DNA of 64,000 nucleotides from JAHFPN01 sp036559465 (GCA_036559465.1 DATBTC010000084.1:4212-68211), one strand, 5' to 3'. Shown: positions 1 to 15,406, numbered from the stretch's first letter. The notes: generated from the sequence alone by a model not told the origin. Program-made: numbers and translations.

Positions 1-2
1 GC

Positions 3-1073
3 GCCGCGCTCGCCAAGCTTCCGGTGTTGCGCAAGTCCGATCTGCCCGCCTGGCAGAAGGCCGCGCCGCCCTTCGCCGGCATGCTGCCCGAAGAGCCTTC
101 CGCCTATGGCCGGCTCTATACCTCGCCGGGCCCGATCTATGAGCCCGAGGGCACCGGGCCCGATCCCTGGCGCGTCGCGCGCGGGCTGTTCGCGGCCGGC
201 TTCCGCAAGGGCGACATTGTCTTGAACACGTTTTCGTATCACCTCGTGCCGGGAGGGCTGATGCTGGATTCCGGCGCGCGAGCGGTCGGCTGTCCGGTGA
301 TCCCGGCCGGGCCCGGCAATACCGAGCAGCAGCTCGAAATGATCGGGCATCTGAAGCCGGTGGCCTATACCGGCACGCCGGATTTTCTGAAAATCCTGCT
401 CGATGCGGCCGCCGCCGCCGGCAAGGATGTCTCCATGATCAAGAAGGCGGCCGTGGGCGGCGCAGCTTTCCCACCCTCGCTGCAGGCGGAGATCAAGAGC
501 CGCGGCATCGACGCTTACCAAACCTATGCCACCGCCGATCTCGGCCTTGTCGCCTATGAAACTCCCGCGCGCGATGGCATGGTCATGAACGAGGACGTGC
601 TGCTCGAAATCGTTCGCCCCGGCACCGGCGATCCGGTGGCCGAGGGCGAAGTCGGCGAGGTCGTCGTCACATCGTTCGACCTGCATCATCCCTTGCTTCG
701 CTTGGCGCTCGGCGACCTGTCCGCGGTGCTCGCCGGCCACTCGTCCTGCGGCCGCACCAACACGCGCATCAAGGGCTGGATGGGCCGTGCCGATCAGACC
801 GCGAAGGTAAAGGGCATGTTCGTGCGCCCGGACCAGATCGCCGAGGTCGCCAAGCGTCATCCCGAGCTGAAACGGCTTCGCCTCGTCATCACTCGCGAGG
901 GCGAGCAGGATGCGATGACGCTTAAGGCCGAGGCGGCCGCTGACGCGGCGCTTGGCGAGAAGGTAGGGGCGACCTTGCAGGCCATCACCAAGCTCAAGGG
1001 CAAGGTGGATTTTGTGCCGCCCGGCACGCTCCCCAATGACGGCAAGGTCATCGCCGACCAGCGGAAGCTGTAG
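3..1073 (+). CDS. Phenylacetate-CoA ligase-like AMP-forming enzyme (5' end outside window)
   Basis: The reading frame is already open at the first bases of the window (Ala-Ala-Leu-Ala-Lys-Leu-Pro before a GTG at 24), so this is the C-terminal part of a longer gene. The protein resembles the PaaK-type adenylate-forming family, which activates aryl or fatty acids as CoA thioesters. Visible family features are the N-terminal LPVLRKSDLP stretch, a TYATADLG segment in the adenylate-binding position and an EGEVGEVVVT segment before the small C-terminal domain. The substrate cannot be read from this, and no paa catabolic genes are nearby. The stop lies 12 bases before the ferrochelatase ATG, so the two may be co-transcribed. 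Family assignment is good; specificity is unknown. Confidence 0.8.
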   Translation, partial: AALAKLPVLRKSDLPAWQKAAPPFAGMLPEEPSAYGRLYTSPGPIYEPEGTGPDPWRVARGLFAAGFRKGDIVLNTFSYHLVPGGLMLDSGARAVGCPVIPAGPGNTEQQLEMIGHLKPVAYTGTPDFLKILLDAAAAAGKDVSMIKKAAVGGAAFPPSLQAEIKSRGIDAYQTYATADLGLVAYETPARDGMVMNEDVLLEIVRPGTGDPVAEGEVGEVVVTSFDLHHPLLRLALGDLSAVLAGHSSCGRTNTRIKGWMGRADQTAKVKGMFVRPDQIAEVAKRHPELKRLRLVITREGEQDAMTLKAEAAADAALGEKVGATLQAITKLKGKVDFVPPGTLPNDGKVIADQRKL

Positions 1074-1085
1074 TACTTGTCTTCT

Positions 1086-2075
1086 ATGTCTGGTCGTATC
1101 GGCGTCCTCCTCGTCAATCTCGGCACGCCCGACGCGACCGACTATTGGTCGATGCGGCGCTACCTGAAGGAATTTCTCTCCGACCCGCGCGTGATCGAGA
1201 CCAATCGCCTGGTCTGGTGGTTCGCGTTGAATTTCGTGGTGCTCTCGATCCGGCCGCAGAAAAAAGGCCCCGACTACGACAAGATCTGGAATAGGGAGCG
1301 AAACGAGAGCCCGCTCAAGACCATCACGCGCGCGCAGGCGGAAAAACTCGCCGCGCATTTTGCGGCCGACGCGCGCATCGCCGTCGATTGGGCCATGCGC
1401 TACGGCAACCCTTCGATTCCCTCACGCCTAGACGCGCTGATCGCCCAAGGCTGCGACCGCGTCCTCGTGGTGCCGCTCTATCCGCAATATGCTGCCGCCA
1501 CCACGGCGAGCGTGACCGACAAGGTGTTCGAGGCGCTCGGCCAGATGCGCCGCCAGCCGACAGTCCGCTTCGTGCCGCCTTACTTCGACGACCCGATCTA
1601 TATCGAGGCACTCGCGTCCTCGCTCGAAATTTCGCTGGCCAAACTCTCATGGAAGCCCGACGTGATCCTTGCCTCCTATCACGGCGTACCCAGGGCCTAT
1701 GTCGAGAATGGCGATCCCTATGCCGATCAGTGCGCCGAGACCACGCGCCTGCTGCAACGTCGCCTCGGCCGCGACGGCGAGAAAATCCGCCTCGTGTACC
1801 AGTCGCGTTTCGGCCGCGCCGAGTGGCTCGGGCCCGCCACCGACGCAACCGTGCGGAAACTCGCGCAATCGGGCGTGAAAAATCTCGCCGTTGTCATGCC
1901 CGGCTTCTCCGCCGATTGCCTGGAAACGCTCGAGGAAATCGCGGTCGAAAGCAGCGATATTTTCCAGGCCGCCGGCGGCAAGAATTTTTTCGCCGTCCCC
2001 TGCCTCAACGATTCGGAGCCCGGCATGCGGGTGATCCGCAACCTGCTCACGCACGAGCTGGCCGGCTGGCTCTGA
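1086..2075 (+). CDS. hemH: Ferrochelatase
   Basis: Inserts ferrous iron into protoporphyrin IX, the last step of protoheme synthesis. The 329-residue length fits bacterial HemH. The N-terminus GVLLVNLGTPD, the SYHGVP motif carrying the metal-binding His (about residue 199) and the C-terminal PGFSADCLETLEEI segment with the acidic partner (about Glu283) are all visible. An upstream in-frame TTG at 1077 exists, but the ATG at 1086 gives the usual short N-terminus. It follows the acyl-CoA-ligase-like gene by 12 bases. No other heme genes are in the window. Assignment is secure. Confidence 0.96.
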   Translation: MSGRIGVLLVNLGTPDATDYWSMRRYLKEFLSDPRVIETNRLVWWFALNFVVLSIRPQKKGPDYDKIWNRERNESPLKTITRAQAEKLAAHFAADARIAVDWAMRYGNPSIPSRLDALIAQGCDRVLVVPLYPQYAAATTASVTDKVFEALGQMRRQPTVRFVPPYFDDPIYIEALASSLEISLAKLSWKPDVILASYHGVPRAYVENGDPYADQCAETTRLLQRRLGRDGEKIRLVYQSRFGRAEWLGPATDATVRKLAQSGVKNLAVVMPGFSADCLETLEEIAVESSDIFQAAGGKNFFAVPCLNDSEPGMRVIRNLLTHELAGWL

Positions 2076-2165
2076 TCATGCGTCGAGCCAGCGGGACCCT
2101 TGCCCGCGTCTGGGCGCCGGGCCATCATCCCACCCCCAAGAGTTGCGGCTCATACGGAGCTTCTG

Positions 2166-3131
2166 ATGATGACCGGCTTCACCATATTCATTCTCGTCGT
2201 TCTTCTCGTCGTGATCGCGACGCTGTTCGCCGGCGTGAAGACCATTCCGCAGGGCTACCATTATACGGTCGAGCGTTTCCGCCGGTACACCAAGACCCTC
2301 ACGCCGGGCTTGAACTTCATCGTGCCCTACATCGACACGATCGGCGGCAAGGTCAATATGATGGAGCAGGTGATCGACGTCCCGACCCAGGAAGTCATCA
2401 CCAAGGACAACGCCACGGTCGCCGTCGACGGCGTCACCTTTTATCAGGTGTTCGACGCCGCACGGGCGACCTACGAGATCACCAATCTGAGTATCGCGAT
2501 CCTCAACCTCATCATGACCAATATCCGCACGGTCATGGGCTCGATGGATCTCGACCAGTTGCTTTCACACCGCGACGAAATCAACGACCGCTTGCTGAAG
2601 GTAGTCGACGCCGCCGCGTCGCCCTGGGGCATCAAGATCACGCGCGTCGAGATCAAGGACATCGTTCCGCCCGCCGATCTCGTTGCCTCGATGGGGCGCC
2701 AGATGAAGGCCGAGCGCGAAAAGCGCGCAGTCATCCTGGAGGCCGAGGGCCAACGCCAATCGGAAATCCTCCGCGCTGAGGGCCAGAAGCAGGGGCAAAT
2801 CCTGCAGGCCGAGGGCCGGCGCGAGGCCGCCTTCCGCGACGCTGAGGCGCGCGAGCGGCTCGCCTCCGCCGAGGCCAAGGCCACCGACGTGCTGAGCGAA
2901 GCGGTCGCCAAGGGCCAGCCCATGGCGCTCAACTATTACATCGCCGAGAAATACGTGAAGGCGCTCGAGGCGATGGCGCACTCGCCGAACCAGAAGGTGC
3001 TGATCCTGCCGGTGGAGGTAACAGCGATCCTCGGCTCACTCGCCGGCATCGCAGAACTGACCAAGAGCGCGTTCGGTCCCGGCGGCGGCACGACGCCGGC
3101 GCCGACGCGCCGGCCCACCGGGCCCGGCTGA
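2166..3131 (+). CDS. SPFH/band-7 (stomatin-like, QmcA type) membrane protein
   Basis: A 321-residue stomatin/prohibitin-family protein. It has one N-terminal membrane segment (about residues 3-21), a band-7 domain (about 25-190), and then a charged helical stretch with repeated EGQ/EGR units typical of the coiled coil that drives oligomerisation. A C-terminal GPGGG/Pro-rich tail ends it. Family members build ring or cage scaffolds in the inner membrane and are usually encoded with an NfeD partner, which is the next gene here (27 bases later). The ATG pair at 2166/2169 directly precedes the hydrophobic segment and is preferred over the upstream in-frame start. Function in membrane protein quality control or microdomains is inferred from family. 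Confidence 0.92.
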   Translation: MMTGFTIFILVVLLVVIATLFAGVKTIPQGYHYTVERFRRYTKTLTPGLNFIVPYIDTIGGKVNMMEQVIDVPTQEVITKDNATVAVDGVTFYQVFDAARATYEITNLSIAILNLIMTNIRTVMGSMDLDQLLSHRDEINDRLLKVVDAAASPWGIKITRVEIKDIVPPADLVASMGRQMKAEREKRAVILEAEGQRQSEILRAEGQKQGQILQAEGRREAAFRDAEARERLASAEAKATDVLSEAVAKGQPMALNYYIAEKYVKALEAMAHSPNQKVLILPVEVTAILGSLAGIAELTKSAFGPGGGTTPAPTRRPTGPG

Positions 3132-3158
3132 TCGGGCGGCGGGACAGGGAGCAGAGAG

Positions 3159-3602
3159 ATGAGTTACCTCCAGTCGCTCGGCGTGTGGAACTGGTTCATC
3201 GTCGGCGGAATCCTCATCGTGCTCGAGGTATTTCTGCCCGGATCGTTCCTATTGTGGTTCGGCCTGGCCGCGATCGCGACCGGCATCGTTACGTTCGTCG
3301 TGGATTTGTCCTGGCAGTTTCAGATCTTGCTGTTTGCGGTCTTCTCGGTGGTCTCGGTCGTGATCGCGCGCCGCTTCGCGCCCAAGGCGGGGACCAGCAC
3401 CGACAAGCCGTTCCTCAATCGCCGTACCGAAGGCATCATCGGCCGCGTCTTTGTGCTCGATCAGCCGATCGTCGGCGGGACGGGGCGGGTACGCATCGGC
3501 GACTCGCCATGGCTCGTCAGCGGGCCCGACTGCCCGGCCGGCACGCGCGTGCGCGTCGAAAGCGCCGACGGCAATACGCTTGTCGTTGTGCGATTGGACT
3601 GA
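3159..3602 (+). CDS. NfeD-like membrane protein, partner of the band-7 protein
   Basis: A 147-residue short NfeD protein. It has two or three hydrophobic segments in the first 75 residues (about 10-28, 30-48 and 52-70), then a cytoplasmic OB-fold domain (about 85-147) with the usual G-x-V and GxxW pattern (RRTEGIIGRV, IGDSPWLV). A good GGGACAGGGAGCAGAG ribosome site precedes the ATG. The stomatin-NfeD gene pair is widely conserved and the two proteins are thought to act together in the membrane. The gene ends 6 bases from the convergent stop of the isomerase gene. Confidence 0.92.
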   Translation: MSYLQSLGVWNWFIVGGILIVLEVFLPGSFLLWFGLAAIATGIVTFVVDLSWQFQILLFAVFSVVSVVIARRFAPKAGTSTDKPFLNRRTEGIIGRVFVLDQPIVGGTGRVRIGDSPWLVSGPDCPAGTRVRVESADGNTLVVVRLD

Positions 3603-3608
3603 CGCGCT

Positions 3609-4613
3609 TCAGGCGACCCCGATCCTGAGCAGATCGTGGAAGTGCACGAGCCCGACCGGCCTGCCGCCGTCGACCACGAACAGCGTCGTGATCTTCGCGG
3701 CGTTCAGCATTTCGAGCGCTTCGCCCGCCAGCTGATCGGGCCGCACCGTCTTCGGCTTCCTGGTCATCACCACATCGACCGGCGAGGCCAGCAGATCCTC
3801 GCGCATGTGTCGCCGCAAGTCGCCGTCGGTGATGATGCCGACCAGCGCGCCCGCGGCATCGGTGACGCCGACGCAGCCGAATCCCTTGGAGGTCATTTCC
3901 ACGAGCGCCTCGGTCATCCGCGCACCGTGCGCGACCACCGGCACGGACTTGCCCTTATGCATCACGTCGCGCACGAAGGTGAGACTCGCGCCGAGCCGGC
4001 CGCCGGGGTGCAAATCCTTGAACTGGAGCGCGGTGAAGCCCCGGCTTTCGAATAGCGCAACCGCGAGTGCATCGCCGAGCGCAAGCTGAATGAGCGTCGA
4101 GGTCGTCGGCGCCAGCCCCAGCGGGCAGGCTTCGCGCGCGGCCGGAAGCAATAGCGATACATCGGCGGCTCGCGCCAGCGTCGATTCCGATTTTGCGGTG
4201 ATGGCGATGAGCGCCACGCGGAAGCGCTTGGCGTAATCCAGCAAATCCTTGAGCTCGACCGTCTCGCCGGACCACGAAAGCGCGATGATGACGTCGTCGG
4301 GCGTGATGACGCCGAGGTCGCCGTGGCTGGCTTCGCCGGGATGGACGAAATAGGCCGGCGTGCCGGTCGAGGCGAAGGTGGCGGCGATCTTGCGGCCGAT
4401 ATGGCCGCTTTTGCCCATGCCGGTGACGATCACGCGGCCCTTGGCGACCTTGATCTTCTCCATCGCCTCGACGAAAGCGGCGCCCAATCCGTCGCTGATG
4501 GCGCGCGACAGCGCCTGAAGGCCCTCGGCTTCGGTGGCAAGCGTGCGCAGGGCCGAGCGCACCAACTCGGACGTCGGCTCCTTCTTGACGGCTACGCGGC
4601 CCTTGGCGGCCAT
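3609..4613 (-). CDS. kdsD: Arabinose-5-phosphate isomerase, KpsF/GutQ family (SIS plus CBS pair)
   Basis: Converts ribulose-5-phosphate to arabinose-5-phosphate, the first step toward KDO for lipopolysaccharide. The 334-residue protein has a sugar-isomerase SIS domain (about 50-190; GMGKSGHIGRKIAATFASTG, HPGEASHGDLGV, ALSWSGET are visible) and two CBS domains (about 220-334; VRDVMHKG and VDVVMTRKP). The ATG at 4613 is chosen because the protein then begins at the family start, and the upstream in-frame extension looks non-coding. No other KDO or lpt genes are adjacent. A paralogue with another role (GutQ-like) cannot be excluded. Confidence 0.92.
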   Translation of the reverse strand: MAAKGRVAVKKEPTSELVRSALRTLATEAEGLQALSRAISDGLGAAFVEAMEKIKVAKGRVIVTGMGKSGHIGRKIAATFASTGTPAYFVHPGEASHGDLGVITPDDVIIALSWSGETVELKDLLDYAKRFRVALIAITAKSESTLARAADVSLLLPAAREACPLGLAPTTSTLIQLALGDALAVALFESRGFTALQFKDLHPGGRLGASLTFVRDVMHKGKSVPVVAHGARMTEALVEMTSKGFGCVGVTDAAGALVGIITDGDLRRHMREDLLASPVDVVMTRKPKTVRPDQLAGEALEMLNAAKITTLFVVDGGRPVGLVHFHDLLRIGVA

Positions 4614-4763
4614 ACAGGAACGCTCCCGGTGTGCCCTGAGCGGATTCCCTAGCACGGGCAAGGGTCCGCAGGCCACTCGAACGCCCGAAACAGGCGGGGA
4701 CAAGGGTCCGTTAACCATGCCCGTTCTAGTTTCATTAACCATATCGATCGTGAGCCGCCCGCC

Positions 4764-6335
4764 GTGTTTCTCTGCCCTCGTTCAGCAAAAATACGCGCCG
4801 TTCTCGGCGCGTTCGCGCTCGGCTGCATAGCCGTCGCCGCGCACGCCCAGAGCACGGCCGAGGACCCGGCGAAAATTCCCCTGCGCCGAACGCTCGCAGT
4901 ATCCCCTGCGAGCCCTGCGGTCGCCATAGCTCCGCCAGTCACTACGCAATCGCCGCCCGGCACAATTCCATTTTTGTTGCCGCCAGGGACCGGGGCGGGA
5001 ACGACGGGGTTTATTTCGGCCGATCCCAAGCCTTCCGATCCCAAGGCTAAGCGCGCGCGCGCGGCGAAAAAATCCGCAGTAAAGCAGACGGCCGTTACCG
5101 CTCCGGCTCCGCTCGCAACCTCTGCTCGGCCAGTCGCGAGTCCCGAAGTCACCGGCGCGATCACCCCGATTCGCTATCCGCGCAAGCGGCCGCCCGAAGA
5201 GGAGCCGTTCGCACCGGCGGGCATCAATGTCGGCAGTTTCACGTTGCGCTCGATTCTCGATCTCTCCGCCGGCTACGACTCCAACGCATTGCGCACGCCG
5301 GGCGGGCCCGGCTCGAGGTTCTACGTGGTCGCGCCGCAATTTTCCGCGCGCTCGAACTGGTCGCGCCACGAGCTGACCGCGGACCTGCGCGGCTCCTATA
5401 CCGAATTCAAGGACGTACCCGCCAATAACCGGCCGGAGGCGTACGGCACGTTGCGCGGCCGCATCGACGTGACCGCGCTCACCCGCGTCGAGATCGAGGG
5501 CCGCGCGGCGCTGACCACCGAAAATCCCGGAAGCCCTGACGCCGTGAGCGGCGTCGTGCGTCCACCTAATGTCTATTCGTTCGGCACGACGCTCGGCATC
5601 GTGCAGCGCTTCAACCGCTTCGAAGTCGGCGTGCGCGGGCTGTTCGATCGCTATTTGTATGACAGCGCGGAACTTACCTCCGGGGCGACCTTCAGTCTTT
5701 CCGACCGCAACTATAACGCCTACGGCGCACGCCTGCGCGGCGCCTATGAATGGACGCCGGGGATCAAGCCGTTCGCGGAAGTCGGCCTCGATACACGCAA
5801 GTTCGATCTCGACGTCGATTTCACCGGCATCCGCCGCGGCTCCGATGGCTGGCTCGCGCGTGCGGGCGTCGCCTTCGAGCGCAAGGGCTTCCTGACCGGC
5901 GAAATCTCCGCCGGCTATATGCAACGCCGTTATCGCGATCCGTCGTTGTCGGAGATTTCCGGCCTGCTCTTCGACTCCTCGCTGATCTGGACCGCGACTC
6001 CGCTCACCCGGGTGACGCTCGGCGCCACCTCGACCATCGAGGAGAGCTTCGTCGCGGGCGCCTCCGGCATGTTCCGCCACGAGGCCAAGATCATCGTCGA
6101 GCACGCCTTCCGGCATTGGCTGACCGGCGCGGTGAATTTCTCGTACGGCATCGAGGATTATCGCGGCATCGGCCGCGACGACCATCGCCTGCGCACCGGC
6201 GCCAGCCTGACCTATTATCTCAACCGGTACATGGCGCTGCGCGGGGAGTACCGCTACGAGCAGCTAATCTCCGACTTGCCCGGGCAGAGCGTCACCGCCA
6301 ACGTTGGCCTGCTCGGCCTCCGGCTGCAGCGTTGA
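4764..6335 (+). CDS. Outer-membrane beta-barrel protein (putative porin-like, BBP2 type)
   Basis: A 523-residue secreted protein starting at GTG. The signal peptide ends at AHAQ (about residue 29), followed by a low-complexity Ala/Pro/Lys-rich linker (to about 140). A long domain then shows alternating polar and aromatic beta-strand patterns (SAGYDSNALRTPGG, AYGARLRGAYEW, RYMALRGEYRYEQL) ending in a short hydrophobic strand (VGLLGLRLQR). This fits the alphaproteobacterial outer-membrane beta-barrel family often annotated next to exopolysaccharide genes. No export genes are adjacent, so the role is open. The final residue is Arg rather than the Phe common in classical porins. Confidence 0.75.
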   Translation: MFLCPRSAKIRAVLGAFALGCIAVAAHAQSTAEDPAKIPLRRTLAVSPASPAVAIAPPVTTQSPPGTIPFLLPPGTGAGTTGFISADPKPSDPKAKRARAAKKSAVKQTAVTAPAPLATSARPVASPEVTGAITPIRYPRKRPPEEEPFAPAGINVGSFTLRSILDLSAGYDSNALRTPGGPGSRFYVVAPQFSARSNWSRHELTADLRGSYTEFKDVPANNRPEAYGTLRGRIDVTALTRVEIEGRAALTTENPGSPDAVSGVVRPPNVYSFGTTLGIVQRFNRFEVGVRGLFDRYLYDSAELTSGATFSLSDRNYNAYGARLRGAYEWTPGIKPFAEVGLDTRKFDLDVDFTGIRRGSDGWLARAGVAFERKGFLTGEISAGYMQRRYRDPSLSEISGLLFDSSLIWTATPLTRVTLGATSTIEESFVAGASGMFRHEAKIIVEHAFRHWLTGAVNFSYGIEDYRGIGRDDHRLRTGASLTYYLNRYMALRGEYRYEQLISDLPGQSVTANVGLLGLRLQR

Positions 6336-6355
6336 GGCGGGAACAGGCGAAATCG

Positions 6356-7606
6356 ATGCGACGCCGGCGCATGAAGCTTCCGACGATTCTGAGCGGCGCG
6401 CTACTCGCTTTCATCGCGCCCGCCCTCGCGCAGGGACCGGTGCATCCGCTGATGACGCCCGAGGCTATCCTGGGCTCCACCGCCAATTTCCGGAATTGTC
6501 TGGCCGCGCTCTGGCCGCAGGCGCAGAAGCGCGGCGTCTCGGCGCGCACCTTCGAGTTTGCCACCCGCGGCCTCGAGCCCGAGCTCAAAATCATGGAGCT
6601 GCTCGATGCGCAGCCCGAGTTCACCCGGCCGGTCTGGGAATATCTCGATCTCCTTGTCAGCGAGGAGCGCATCAAGACCGGCCGCGAGGTGGTCGCCCGG
6701 CACCGCGCCGTGTTCGACGCGGTGGAAAAGCTCTATGGCGCCGATCGCCACGTGATCGCGGCGATCTGGGGCATCGAGTCCAAGTTCGGCAGCATGGGGG
6801 GCGAGCGGCCGGTACTACGCTCGACCGCGACGCTTGCCTGCATCGGCCGCAGGCAAAACTATTTCCGCGACGAGTTCCTGTCGGCGCTCGAAATCATCGA
6901 GCGCGGCGACGTACCGGCGGCCGATCTCAAGGGTTCCTGGGCCGGCGCCTTCGGCCCGACCCAGTTCATGCCGACTTCGTTCAAGCGCTACGCCATCGAT
7001 TTCGACGGCGACGGCCGCCGCGACGTGGTCAACTCCATCGCCGACGTGGTCGGCTCGACCGCCAACAACCTGAAGCGCACCGGTTGGCAGCCGGGCGCGA
7101 CCTGGGGCTACGAAGTCGTATTGCCGCAGAATTTCGATTTCTTGCTCGCCGACCGATCGGTCCGCAAAACGCTTGCTGAATGGGAGCGGCTCGGTTTGCG
7201 CCGCGCTGGCGGCAAGCCGTTCCCGCGTCCGTCCGACCAAGCCTCGCTCTTGATCCTGGCCGGCGCGCGCGGGCCCGCATTTCTGGTGGTTGGAAATTTC
7301 CGCGTGATCATGCGCTACAACCCGTCGGAAGCCTACGCGCTCGCCGTCGGCCATCTCGCCGACCGCATCCGCGGCGGCGATCCGATCCAGCAAGCCTGGC
7401 CGCGCCAGGAACAGGTGCTCTCGAGCACCGAGCGGGCCGAATTGCAGGAGCGGCTCGCCGCGCTCGGACTCTATCGCGGCGAGGCCGACGGCCGGCTCGG
7501 CGCCGGCACGCGCGCGGCGGTACGAGATTTCCAGGCCCGCTCGAGACTGGTGCCGGACGGCTTCGCGACGCTGGCACTTCTGGAGCGCCTGCGCCGCACC
7601 CGCTGA
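6356..7606 (+). CDS. Lytic murein transglycosylase, MltB type, with C-terminal peptidoglycan-binding domain
   Basis: Cleaves the MurNAc-GlcNAc bond of peptidoglycan to give 1,6-anhydro ends. The protein (416 residues, or 411 from the ATG at 6371) has a signal peptide ending ALAQ. It has an MltB/Slt70-3-like catalytic domain with IWGIESKFG carrying the catalytic Glu, GAFGPTQFMPTSF in the active-site region and DFDGDGRRD. A PG_binding_1 module sits at the end (LQERLAALGLYRGEADG onward, about 355-410). ATG 6356 follows the previous stop by 20 bases. A longer in-frame extension runs back into the beta-barrel gene but is only overlap. It probably works in the periplasm on wall turnover. Confidence 0.93.
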   Translation: MRRRRMKLPTILSGALLAFIAPALAQGPVHPLMTPEAILGSTANFRNCLAALWPQAQKRGVSARTFEFATRGLEPELKIMELLDAQPEFTRPVWEYLDLLVSEERIKTGREVVARHRAVFDAVEKLYGADRHVIAAIWGIESKFGSMGGERPVLRSTATLACIGRRQNYFRDEFLSALEIIERGDVPAADLKGSWAGAFGPTQFMPTSFKRYAIDFDGDGRRDVVNSIADVVGSTANNLKRTGWQPGATWGYEVVLPQNFDFLLADRSVRKTLAEWERLGLRRAGGKPFPRPSDQASLLILAGARGPAFLVVGNFRVIMRYNPSEAYALAVGHLADRIRGGDPIQQAWPRQEQVLSSTERAELQERLAALGLYRGEADGRLGAGTRAAVRDFQARSRLVPDGFATLALLERLRRTR

Positions 7607-7671
7607 ATGGCTTCCTCGAGGAGCCTTGAAATTGGCGCGAAACTCGGCCATCGCTTCGGTTCTGGAGCCGA

Positions 7672-8853
7672 GTGAATCCGATGATCCGGCCTGTCCACGC
7701 TGCCGCATTGCTTGTCGCGCTGACGGCCTTTGCCGTCCCGGCGGCGGCCCAGGATGCGCGCGACGATCGCTACTTCATGCTGCGCGATCCGTTCCGGCCG
7801 CAACGCGGCTTGCTCAACACGCCGCGCGATCTCGATCCGCGCCAGCCGCCCTCGATTCTGGCCGAGCCGCCTGCCGAGCGCATCGGCGGTGTCGTATTCA
7901 ACTCTGCGGCCAATGCCGATCGCGTGCGGCTCAAACCCGCGAGCGAATACGTGCTGGTGCTCGGCGACACGCTGGCCGACCAGCTCGCGCAGGGGCTCGC
8001 CGACGCCTTTGCCACCGAGCGACCGGAGGTCGCCGTGATCAAGCGCACGCGGGAATCCTCGGGCCTCGTGCGCGCCGATTTTTACGATTGGGTCGAGCAG
8101 GGTCCGCCCATGGTCGCGGCTGAAAAGGCGACCGCCGTGATTGTCATGCTCGGCATGAACGACCGCCAGGGCCTGCGCGACGAGACCGGCCTACATCCCC
8201 CGCGCTCCGACCGCTGGCGCGAGCTCTATGCCAAGCGGCTCGAGGATTTGCTCACCAAGCTCAAGGACAGCAAGGTGCCGGTCTATATCGTCGGCTTGCC
8301 GTCCATGCGGCTGCCGCAACTCGCGGCCGATATGCCGTACCTCAACGAAATTTTCCGTGAGCGCGCGCAGAAGGTGGGTGTGACCTACGTCGATATCTGG
8401 GACGGCTTCGTGAACGAAAAGGGCGACTTCATCGTCACGGGCCCGGCGCTCGACGGCCAGTTGCGGCGTCTGCGCTTGCCCGACGGTGTGCATTTTTCCC
8501 GCTTCGGCGGCCGCAAGCTCGCGCATTTCGTCGAGCGCGATCTGACGCGCCTGTTCGCCGCGCGCGCCGGCTCGCCCTCGTTGCCGCTGGACACGCCCGA
8601 TCCGGGACCGGGCCCCCGGCCGGTCGCGGGTCCCGTGATTTCGTTCTCCGTTCCCTCGGCCCAGACCGGCGCACTCGCCGGTGGCGGCCCGCGCACTGTG
8701 CCGATGGATTCGACCGCGACCCGCACGCTGGTGGAAGGCTTGCCGGCCGAAACCGTGAAGGGCCGCGCCGACGATTTCCGCTGGCCACAGCCGGCTGCCG
8801 CGGCGCCCGCACCGGGCCAGACCGCGACCGTACCCGCGGGCGTCGCGCGCTGA
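7672..8853 (+). CDS. Periplasmic SGNH/GDSL-like hydrolase of the DUF459 family
   Basis: A 393-residue exported protein with a signal peptide ending AAAQ (about residue 27) and an SGNH fold. Block I reads VLVLGDTLAD, block III VIVMLGMNDRQ and block V DGVHFSRFGG, and a Pro-rich tail follows. DUF459 proteins are grouped with esterases and acyltransferases acting on cell-envelope sugars. The block I nucleophile is normally Ser, but here the codon is ACG (Thr100), so classic esterase activity is doubtful. GTG 7672 has a GGAG four bases upstream; ATG 7681 is an alternative and both keep the signal peptide. It follows the transglycosylase by 65 bases, which suggests an envelope role. Confidence 0.82.
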   Translation: MNPMIRPVHAAALLVALTAFAVPAAAQDARDDRYFMLRDPFRPQRGLLNTPRDLDPRQPPSILAEPPAERIGGVVFNSAANADRVRLKPASEYVLVLGDTLADQLAQGLADAFATERPEVAVIKRTRESSGLVRADFYDWVEQGPPMVAAEKATAVIVMLGMNDRQGLRDETGLHPPRSDRWRELYAKRLEDLLTKLKDSKVPVYIVGLPSMRLPQLAADMPYLNEIFRERAQKVGVTYVDIWDGFVNEKGDFIVTGPALDGQLRRLRLPDGVHFSRFGGRKLAHFVERDLTRLFAARAGSPSLPLDTPDPGPGPRPVAGPVISFSVPSAQTGALAGGGPRTVPMDSTATRTLVEGLPAETVKGRADDFRWPQPAAAAPAPGQTATVPAGVAR

Positions 8854-8854
8854 G

Positions 8855-10273
<1,419 letters not shown>

Positions 10274-10277
10274 AGGC

Positions 10278-14948
<4,671 letters not shown>

Positions 14949-15406
14949 CGTCATCGTCCTCACACACGTTACCCGTCTCACCGTGCCGTGCACCGGGCCG
15001 CCCGCCTCTCGCGCGACCCTTCCCGTACATTGGAGCGGAGCCCTGGGCGGCGCCCTCGGGCGCTTGCCGCTAGTCGGCGCGGCTCTGCAGAGCTTATCTG
15101 CAATCGCCCTGCGCACCGCGGCGTTCTGCTTTTCGGCGCGCCGGCCGCCGTTGGGCTAATGGGACAGTATCACTGTCCTAATGGCAACATGACAGAATTC
15201 CAAGTTCTGGACAAGCGCAGGAAGCGCCTCCGCACCAAAAATCTTTCCACATCTTGCGAAAGGCCAGCCGCCGCTGAAACAAGCGTATGCCTCGCCGGAC
15301 CCGGACGCAATGAATATGCGCGAAAGCGCCGCCTCCCGGCCCAATGCCCGCCCTTATTTCGGGGCCGAATCCACGGCGAGGGCAGGGCATCACAGGGGTC
15401 GCTCGC
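14949..15406. other. Intergenic region upstream of gltB and of the secreted-protein gene
   Basis: About 460 bases without a convincing gene, between the divergent gltB and the secreted proline-rich protein. Small frames inside lack ribosome sites and protein-like composition. The only structure I see is the 7-base palindrome at 15162-15178. Control signals for gltB transcription must lie here, but no clear sigma-70 or NtrC-type site could be pointed to. Confidence 0.6.
15157..15184. promoter_or_regulatory. Operator-like palindrome flanked by short direct repeats
   Basis: GGACAGT and ACTGTCC form a perfect 7-base inverted repeat with a 3-base centre (15162-15178). The same word CTAATGG lies on both sides (15157-15163 and 15178-15184). 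It sits about 210 bases upstream of gltB and 230 bases upstream of the next rightward gene. Size and spacing fit a dimeric repressor site such as TetR or GntR type. No candidate regulator gene is adjacent. Confidence 0.35.
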
